A stretch of 52,797 nt of DNA, taken from Levilactobacillus spicheri DSM 15429 (GTDB taxonomy: Bacteria; Bacillota; Bacilli; Lactobacillales; Lactobacillaceae). The stretch's first letter is position 1. Each line of letters starts with the position of its first letter. The notes beneath the pieces are model-generated. The model saw only the letters and a list, made by a program, of their open reading frames with translations. It did no database searches and was not told the DNA's origin. Position numbers and translations under genes: made by a program. The stretch is taken from positions 320,199 through 372,995 of the forward strand of contig NZ_AZFC01000035.1 in the NCBI RefSeq assembly GCF_001435095.1, read 5' to 3'. Shown piece by piece: positions 47,986 to 52,797 of this stretch.

Positions 47986-48134
47986 ACGCCGGCGAGCAAG
48001 ATGGCCGTAGTGGGCACGACTCCGAAGCCCCGCAAAAAATCGCGGGTCTCCGGAGCTCGGCCTTAGCGTAAGCTAGCCCCAAACGCTAGCTAACGCTAAT
48101 TTCACTACGGCCATCAAGTCGCCTCTGTTTCGCT
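47980..48134 (+). repeat. Dispersed structured element, copy 3 (compensatory variant)
   Basis: A 155-nt copy in which every stem has changed in both arms: closing stem GATGGCCGTAGTG / CACTACGGCCATC, arm 2 CTCCG/CGGAG with CCCGC/GCGGG, and arm 3 TAGCGT/ACGCTA with inner AGCTAGC/GCTAGCT. Loops and junctions (GGGCACGA, GAAGCCC, GGTCTCC, CTCGGCC, CAAGTCGCCTCTGTTTCGCT) are conserved. This is strong evidence that RNA structure is selected. Confidence 0.88.
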
Positions 48135-48286
48135 GAGAAGGAGCATGACCATTACCAACAACCAACGCGGTCAAATCCATCTGGTGCCCGCCAAAATTAT
48201 TCTGCGATAGCATAACGTGTCTACAACTACCTATTGTCGATAATTTTAACGAGCTGACGTCATTCTGCTATCGGAGCCTTAAAGCC

Positions 48287-48415
48287 AAATGATGGTCCCC
48301 ACCATCGTCAGAATTGCTGGAGCTCAGCTGACTTACCACAAAGCCGCCCTTTTAGACCTACGTGTTCTGCAGGGCTTCGGGTCGTGCCCACGGTCGTCAC
48401 GGTCCAGCTGAGCGG
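48287..48415 (-). repeat. Decayed copy of the structured element
   Basis: Minus-strand similarity to the element, best over GCAGGGCTTCGGGTCGTGCC (about 48371-48392), with scattered matches to the closing stem and arm 3 on both sides. Pairing is mostly lost. The whole interval 48135-48490 has no supported gene. Confidence 0.5.
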
Positions 48416-48481
48416 AAGCAATCGCCAGTTACCACAGTTTGAAATAACCCAACCCATCACGCCAACCAACAAAATCGCCAA

Positions 48482-48520
48482 CCCAAAAAGGACGTCCCCC
48501 GCCAAGTGCCGGGAACGTCT
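48482..48520 (-). terminator. Terminator of the second lactonase gene
   Basis: On the minus strand GACGTTCCCGGC / GCGGGGGACGTC followed by CTTTTT, 28 nt after the lactonase stop. Confidence 0.85.
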
Positions 48521-48547
48521 TTTCAATTTCTAAACATATTTTAATGG

Positions 48548-49588
48548 TTAAGCGGGTAAGACGCTAACCCCTTCAGGCACCATGAAGTCCTTTTGGGCCA
48601 GGGTCAGCTTCCCCGTCTTGGCATCACGCTTGAACAGGCTGGCGTTGTCGGAGTTCTGGTGGACCACCAGAACTAGGCTTTCGTCAGCCGTCCAGTTGAA
48701 GTCCCGTGGGAAGTCGCCTTCCGTGCTGATCCGTTGGATGGTGGTCAACGTGCCATCATCAGCGGCAGACAAGACGGTGATCGAATTGTTCCCCCGGTTC
48801 GAGACGTAAACGAACTTGCCATCGGCGCTCAACCGAATGGCCGCGGACCCGTTGTGGGCCGTCCAATCGTCCGGAATGACGTGGGTGATCTGCTGAACGG
48901 CAAACTTCCCGGCCTGGGCATCGTAGGTCAACGTGGCCACGTTGCTGCTCAATTCACCGACCAGATAAGCGACGCCCTTGGCCGCATCAAACGTGATGTG
49001 CCGAGGACCGTAACCGGCGGGCAGGTCGACGTGACTGACGGGGGACAATTTACCAGCCGCCGAAACGTCGTACAGATAAACCTTATCCGTGCCCAGGTCG
49101 CAGACGACCAACCGGCCATCCGGCGTCAGGTCAGCGAAGTGCGGGTGGGGCCCGTCGGCTTGTTCCGGTGCCGGGCCCACGGGATCCTGGTCAACGACCT
49201 GATCGACCTGCGTCAAGGAACCGTTGTCCGCAATCTTGTAGACCGTGACGGCCGCGGTGTGGTAGTTGGCCGTGTAGACCAATTGGCGGTCTTCATCGAC
49301 GGAAACGTAGGCCGGTGATGAACCGGGGTTCAAGACCTGTTGAATGGCCCGGGGCTTCTTGTCGGTCATGTCGTAGATGATCAAGCCACCCTGAGTCTGA
49401 CCATCCGTTTCTTTCTTATTGATGACGTACAGGCGTTCCGCCTTAGATTTGGCAATATACGTTGGGCTCCCCGCCGATGCTAACCACTCGCAATTTGTCA
49501 GCTTCGCGGCGTCCGTGTCAACGGTTACCCGGTAGATGCCCCGGCTAATCCGCTTGGTGTAAGTCCCAATATAAAAATCTTCGGTCAT
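48548..49588 (-). CDS. Lactonase-family beta-propeller protein (6-phosphogluconolactonase type)
   Basis: A 346-residue seven-bladed propeller lactonase. Signatures are FYIGTYTKRISRGIY at the N-terminus, GPHPHFADLTPDGRLVVCDLGTDK, GYGPRHITFD, YVSNRGNNSITVL and EGDFPRDFNW. It probably hydrolyses 6-phosphogluconolactone in the pentose phosphate pathway; codon use and GC match the chromosome, unlike the paralogue at 16632. AAAGGGG lies before the ATG at 49588. Monocistronic with own terminator. Confidence 0.92.
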   Translation of the reverse strand: MTEDFYIGTYTKRISRGIYRVTVDTDAAKLTNCEWLASAGSPTYIAKSKAERLYVINKKETDGQTQGGLIIYDMTDKKPRAIQQVLNPGSSPAYVSVDEDRQLVYTANYHTAAVTVYKIADNGSLTQVDQVVDQDPVGPAPEQADGPHPHFADLTPDGRLVVCDLGTDKVYLYDVSAAGKLSPVSHVDLPAGYGPRHITFDAAKGVAYLVGELSSNVATLTYDAQAGKFAVQQITHVIPDDWTAHNGSAAIRLSADGKFVYVSNRGNNSITVLSAADDGTLTTIQRISTEGDFPRDFNWTADESLVLVVHQNSDNASLFKRDAKTGKLTLAQKDFMVPEGVSVLPA

Positions 49589-49624
49589 ACTGTTACCCCT
49601 TTCAAGTTTTCTGTATCCCTTTTC

Positions 49625-49630
49625 AGTATA
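49625..49630 (-). promoter_or_regulatory. Extended -10 promoter of the second lactonase gene
   Basis: On the minus strand TGCTATACT (extended TGN plus TATACT), about 37 nt before the start codon; no clear -35. Confidence 0.5.
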
Positions 49631-49728
49631 GCACAGCTGAGCCGTCTATACCGATAAGTCACTAGCCCTTCTGCACAATAACCGGTACAATGGGGGTAAT
49701 TAACGGATTAGAAAGGAATTCTTGACTT

Positions 49729-50175
49729 ATGTCTAGTTTTGAAGGCTATCACCCGCTCCTCACCCCCAACTTCCGGTTCGACTGGCTGACCCAGTTTCGC
49801 CTCAAGCAGGTGGCTACGCTGACCCAACGGGATCTCGCCGATACCGCCGAATGGGTCAACGGCACCATGCGGCAGACCATGAGCCGCACCGCCCTCACCT
49901 GGGGCATCGAGCGGCGCGCCACCCACAAACTGGTGGGCTGGGGCGGCTTTGATCAGCTGAACTTGCAACAACAGACCGGCCGCACCTACCTGACCGGTCC
50001 CACCCTGCCCGCCAACGAGCAGCAGGAAATCGTCAACCGCCTGGTCCACTTCGCCCAAGAGGAGCTCCAACTCAACGAACTCGACCTCCAGCCCAGTCAC
50101 AACCTGGACACCGCCGTGTTGACCGCGGCCGGTCTGACCAAGAAAAACGAGCTGTGGCACTGGCAACGGCGTTAA
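49729..50175 (+). CDS. GNAT-family acetyltransferase-like protein
   Basis: A 148-residue protein with a GNAT-like order of strands and helices (GYHPLLTPNFRFDWLTQF, then AEWVNGTM, a central THKLVGWGGFDQL, and a C-terminal LQPSHNLDTAVLTAAGL resembling the N-x-x-S/A end of GNAT domains). The acetyl-CoA binding motif is weak, so activity is uncertain. AAAGGA lies 11 nt before the ATG. It ends before a strong terminator. Confidence 0.65.
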   Translation: MSSFEGYHPLLTPNFRFDWLTQFRLKQVATLTQRDLADTAEWVNGTMRQTMSRTALTWGIERRATHKLVGWGGFDQLNLQQQTGRTYLTGPTLPANEQQEIVNRLVHFAQEELQLNELDLQPSHNLDTAVLTAAGLTKKNELWHWQRR

Positions 50176-50207
50176 ACTTCTGACTATCCCATCGGCCAGC
50201 ATCGCCG

Positions 50208-50245
50208 AAAAGGCGTCCGAAACCGCGGTTTCGAACGCCTTTTTA
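50208..50245 (+). terminator. Terminator of the GNAT-like gene
   Basis: AAAGGCGT-c-CGAAAC / GTTTCG-a-ACGCCTTT with a CGCG loop and T5. Confidence 0.9.
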
Positions 50246-50261
50246 ATAGCTTCACCATGCT

Positions 50262-50465
50262 TCAGGGTAAGAAGGGCTGGGCCAGGGTCGCGACGGTGAT
50301 CGCCAGGCACGTGATCAGTAGCATTCCCCAAACCACGGCCCGACTGAGGGGGTGCCGGCGCTCGCAGTAGAGGGCGACCCCCACTTCGATGCCCGTGAGC
50401 ACCAAACCCACGCCGTAGACCACGCCCATCCGCAGCCAACCATTTAGTTCCAGCCAATTGTGCAT
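50262..50465 (-). CDS. Small two-helix membrane protein
   Basis: A 67-residue protein with two hydrophobic helices (about residues 14-33 and 42-62) joined by a basic loop (CERRHPLSR). GAAGGGGGGAGA precedes the ATG. Family not recognised. The 190 nt upstream of its start (50466-50650) hold no gene. Confidence 0.7.
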   Translation of the reverse strand: MHNWLELNGWLRMGVVYGVGLVLTGIEVGVALYCERRHPLSRAVVWGMLLITCLAITVATLAQPFLP

Positions 50466-50654
50466 CCTGGTTCTCCCCCCTTCACCGAGATATTTCCCCT
50501 AGGATACAGGCTTTTGCAGCGGGAAAACACCACTAACGCCAAAGCTTAAGCCGAAATTTAAAGTTTGGTAGCTGTCTCTTTGCAAACTGACCAAACCACC
50601 GCCAATTGGCCGTCATTGCCCGCAAAAATGAGGAGCCAATCCGTTGGTTTCCAA

Positions 50655-50699
50655 AAAAGCAGGAAGGAAATTCATTCGCTGAATTTCCTTCCTGCTTTT
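50655..50699. terminator. Terminator of the amino-acid permease gene
   Basis: Perfect 20-bp stem AAAAGCAGGAAGGAAATTCA / TGAATTTCCTTCCTGCTTTT, 26 nt past the permease stop; A/T-flanked on both sides. Confidence 0.92.
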
Positions 50700-50725
50700 G
50701 TTCATTTTTTATTTAATCGCGCTAA

Positions 50726-52321
50726 CTAGTCGTTATCCGTTACCCGTTGGTTCAGCTCGATCGCCACATCCAGCGAATCGCTTCGGTAGGCGTCGTGCAC
50801 GCCCAACGCGTAGCAGGCCCAGCTGCCCAGCAGCACCACCGCGAAGTCCCAGGGGTACGGGAGCCAGTTCAGCCCGCTGAACTCGCGACTGCCGATCAAC
50901 GACATGATCGTCAACCAGACCATCTCGGCCAGGAGCCACCGACCACCCTTGAGGCTGGCCCGCAGCGCCGCCCAGCCTTCCGGGCGACGAATCTCATAGT
51001 AGATATAGCAGACCAGTCCCAGGGCGATCACCCCGAAGACCTCAATCGTCGTCGGCCACTTGGCCCAGTAGATGGCCAGGCTGGCCAACCCGTACGCGAG
51101 GGGCGCCCAGAATTTCAGGTGCCGCAAGCGAAAGGGCCGCACGAAGTCCGGGGCTTGCCGCCGCAGGCTCATCACCGTGACCGGTCCGGTCAGGTAGGCG
51201 ATCAGCGTCGACGTCGAGATGACGTCGGACAGCGCGCTCCAGTTTCGAAAACCGGCCACCAGGATGACCCCCAGCAGCATGTTGACCACCATGGCTCGCC
51301 GCGGCGTTTGGTACTTGCGGTTGACCTCGCCCAGCTTAGTCGGCATATGCTTGGTCCCGGTCATCGCGGCCAGCGCCCGGCTGGTCGTAGCCACGAAGGA
51401 GACCCCGGTACCGAAGGGCGACACGAAGGCGTCCAGGTACAGCAGCGTCGACAGCCAATTCAGATTCAAGAGAATCGCGATGTCGGCAAACGGCGACTGG
51501 AAGTTCACCCCGGACCACCCGTGGACCAGGTTCCCCGCCGGCACGGAACCGATGAAGGCCACCTGCAGCAGCGTGTAGATCACGGTACTGATACCAAAGG
51601 CGATGACGATGCCCCAGAGGATGTTCTTCTCCGGGTGCTCGATCTCGTTCCCCATGTTAATGGTGGTCTGAAAGGCGTTGTAGGAGAAGATGATCCCCGC
51701 CGCGGTCGTGGCCGCGAAAATCGAGGAGCTGCCCCCGGGCATGAAGCCCGCCCGCGCCGCGAAGTTCTGGGTGTCAAAGCCGCTGAAGACCAAGACCAGA
51801 ATCGTCAGGGTCGGAATCCCCAACTTAAAAATCGAAATGAAGCTAGTAAACCGGGTCAGGAGTTTCACCGACCAGAAGTTTAACAGCGTAAAGGCTAGGA
51901 TAAAGAGAAAGACCACGACCAAACCCAGGTTCGTGATGTTGCCCGAATAGATGAAGCCCCGGGTCCAGTTGGCCCACGCCCACGGCCACGAGCTCATGTA
52001 TTGCACGGCTGCGACGGCTTCAATCGGGATAATCGTTAAGAGGGACAACCAGTTGGCCCAACCGGCCACGAACCCCAGTAACGGGCCGTGGGAGAAGGCG
52101 GCATACTGGCTCATCCCCCCGCTGGTCGGGAACATGGTCCCCAATTCAATGTAGTTTAACGCGATGGCGCCAATGACGATGGCCCCAATGATCCAGGACA
52201 AAATAGCGGCCGGTCCAGCAATTTGGGCGGCCATACCGGCACCAAACAACCACCCCGACCCAATGATGGCACTGAGCGTTAGCATGACTAATGAAAATAA
52301 ACTCATCTTGTTGCGTTTCAA
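50726..52321 (-). CDS. APC-superfamily amino-acid permease (aspartate:proton symporter-like)
   Basis: A 531-residue membrane protein with about twelve to thirteen hydrophobic segments. TM1 carries LSAIIGSGWLFGAG, the APC substrate-binding glycine motif, and GTMFPTSGGMSQY follows; the length and C-terminal segments recall YveA-like aspartate symporters. Substrate is inferred only. The start is the TTG at 52321 with GTGAGGA 8 nt upstream; longer in-frame versions extend across the leader. A structured leader element lies about 110 nt upstream. Confidence 0.88.
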   Translation of the reverse strand: MKRNKMSLFSLVMLTLSAIIGSGWLFGAGMAAQIAGPAAILSWIIGAIVIGAIALNYIELGTMFPTSGGMSQYAAFSHGPLLGFVAGWANWLSLLTIIPIEAVAAVQYMSSWPWAWANWTRGFIYSGNITNLGLVVVFLFILAFTLLNFWSVKLLTRFTSFISIFKLGIPTLTILVLVFSGFDTQNFAARAGFMPGGSSSIFAATTAAGIIFSYNAFQTTINMGNEIEHPEKNILWGIVIAFGISTVIYTLLQVAFIGSVPAGNLVHGWSGVNFQSPFADIAILLNLNWLSTLLYLDAFVSPFGTGVSFVATTSRALAAMTGTKHMPTKLGEVNRKYQTPRRAMVVNMLLGVILVAGFRNWSALSDVISTSTLIAYLTGPVTVMSLRRQAPDFVRPFRLRHLKFWAPLAYGLASLAIYWAKWPTTIEVFGVIALGLVCYIYYEIRRPEGWAALRASLKGGRWLLAEMVWLTIMSLIGSREFSGLNWLPYPWDFAVVLLGSWACYALGVHDAYRSDSLDVAIELNQRVTDND

Positions 52322-52428
52322 GCCAAAATTCCTCACTTTCGTCGAAGTATTCGGCCATTCTACACTTGGAATCTGGCAATGCACTTAAAAAGCAGCAATA
52401 GTTCGCTTAGAATCAGACGCCCCTGAAA

Positions 52429-52500
52429 CCACGCATCCTGACCCTTGACATCAGCGGAGGCTTCCGCTATTTCGGCTTGACGGCTACCGTCGTAGCGTGG
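52429..52500 (-). promoter_or_regulatory. Putative structured leader upstream of the amino-acid permease
   Basis: A compact three-way-junction-like fold on the permease strand: outer stem CCACGC/GCGTGG (52495-52500 / 52429-52434), hairpins GACGG/CCGTC and AGCGGA/TCCGCT. It matches no riboswitch class I can name. It could be a cis-regulatory element or another small repeat. Confidence 0.4.
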
Positions 52501-52549
52501 CATTAGTCTTTTTTCATATTTAACACGGAAAAAGCACGCCGCGCCCCTG

Positions 52550-52586
52550 AAAATAAAAAAGAATCCAAGAACGGGGTCTTAGATTC
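52550..52586 (-). terminator. Terminator from a gene right of the window or leader-associated
   Basis: On the minus strand GAATC-t-AAGA / TCTT-g-GATTC followed by T6. No minus-strand gene is visible between here and the window end. Confidence 0.7.
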
Positions 52587-52683
52587 CACGAATTAAAGAT
52601 TATTGAGCCGATTAATTTGGCATCACCCGGGCAACCTGGCTCTTAACCGTTCATAGGTAGGTTATGCACGGCCATCCGCAATC

Positions 52684-52797
52684 CCGCAGAGTGGCGTCGG
52701 CGTTTTTCCCGTGGTGAGATGATTGTTAGTCGGCGTCTCTTGCCGGCTTACAATCAGGCCGAGTTCCGGAAACTCGCGTTCTTGGCGAGGTTTCGGA
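52684..52797 (-). repeat. Dispersed structured element, partial copy (cut by right window edge)
   Basis: On the minus strand it carries conserved CTCGGCC, arm 3 TGATTGT/ACAATCA with inner GCCGGC/GCCGAC, arm 2 TCCG/CGGA with CTCGC/GCGAG, and the GCAGAG tail. The closing-stem arm is CACCACGGGAAAAA, a new variant; its partner should lie just beyond the window. Confidence 0.75.

Noticed and set aside
48308..48526. 72-codon minus-strand ORF with a hydrophobic segment
   Set aside because: It begins inside the lactonase terminator hairpin, has no ribosome binding site and overlaps the decayed repeat copy.

Overview
The window looks like chromosome of a high-GC member of the Lactobacillaceae (Levilactobacillus or Secundilactobacillus-like). 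This is inferred from the gene content (ykoEDC-tenA, potABCD, pst, DUF915 hydrolase, LacI-controlled sugar-acid genes, secreted D-Ala-D-Ala carboxypeptidases with a lactobacillar surface domain), strong AGGAGG-type ribosome binding sites, frequent TTG/GTG starts and GC-rich third codon positions. No 16S rRNA or species marker is present, so the genus is a guess.

Layout. 1-4100: two Cof-type HAD phosphatases, a membrane-anchored DUF915 alpha/beta hydrolase and an orphan PTS EIIC. 4600-7260: two tandem dacA-like paralogues. 7530-11010: TPP riboswitch, ykoE-ykoD-ykoC and tenA (thiamine/pyrimidine salvage). 11550-18550: a lower-GC sugar-acid cluster with a LacI regulator, a divergent promoter region and repeated operators. 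18720-22840: small membrane, zinc-ribbon, macrodomain and Sm-like-repeat genes, then an asparaginase. 23190-24832: guanine riboswitch and purine permease. 25270-27840: Nat-type ABC exporter. 27974-31260: an AT-rich insertion at tRNA-Ala(CGC). 31300-34420: assorted housekeeping genes. 34750-38530: potABCD. 38700-42460: pstSCAB with Pho-box-like sites. 43950-47920: helicase/nuclease operon. 48550-52321: second lactonase, small genes and an amino-acid permease.

Most unusual content. (1) A dispersed element of about 155 nt occurs three times intact, twice cut by the window edges and once decayed. It folds as a three-way junction, with compensatory base changes in every stem. (2) The tRNA-Ala insertion is bounded by an exact 18-bp core repeat. 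Beside each core lies an arm-site array with the same 10/12-bp spacing but a different sequence, so two related elements probably used this site. No integrase remains. Inside are three putative small RNA genes, five tandem genes for single-pass membrane peptides of 28-34 residues, and a secreted protein sharing the surface domain of the two carboxypeptidases. Just outside are an Fst-type type I toxin-antitoxin module and a second, similar but unclear module. None of these very short genes would be found by ordinary length-limited ORF calling. (3) A three-gene overlapping operon encodes a nuclease-helicase of the DinG/XPD type lacking the family's usual Fe-S cysteines, a PD-(D/E)XK-like protein and a sce7725-like protein.

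How the genes work together: TPP and guanine riboswitches each control a matching transporter; the LacI operators tie the sugar-acid genes on both strands into one regulon; Pho boxes and an attenuator shape pst expression; and the pot and pst operons are translationally coupled by short overlaps.
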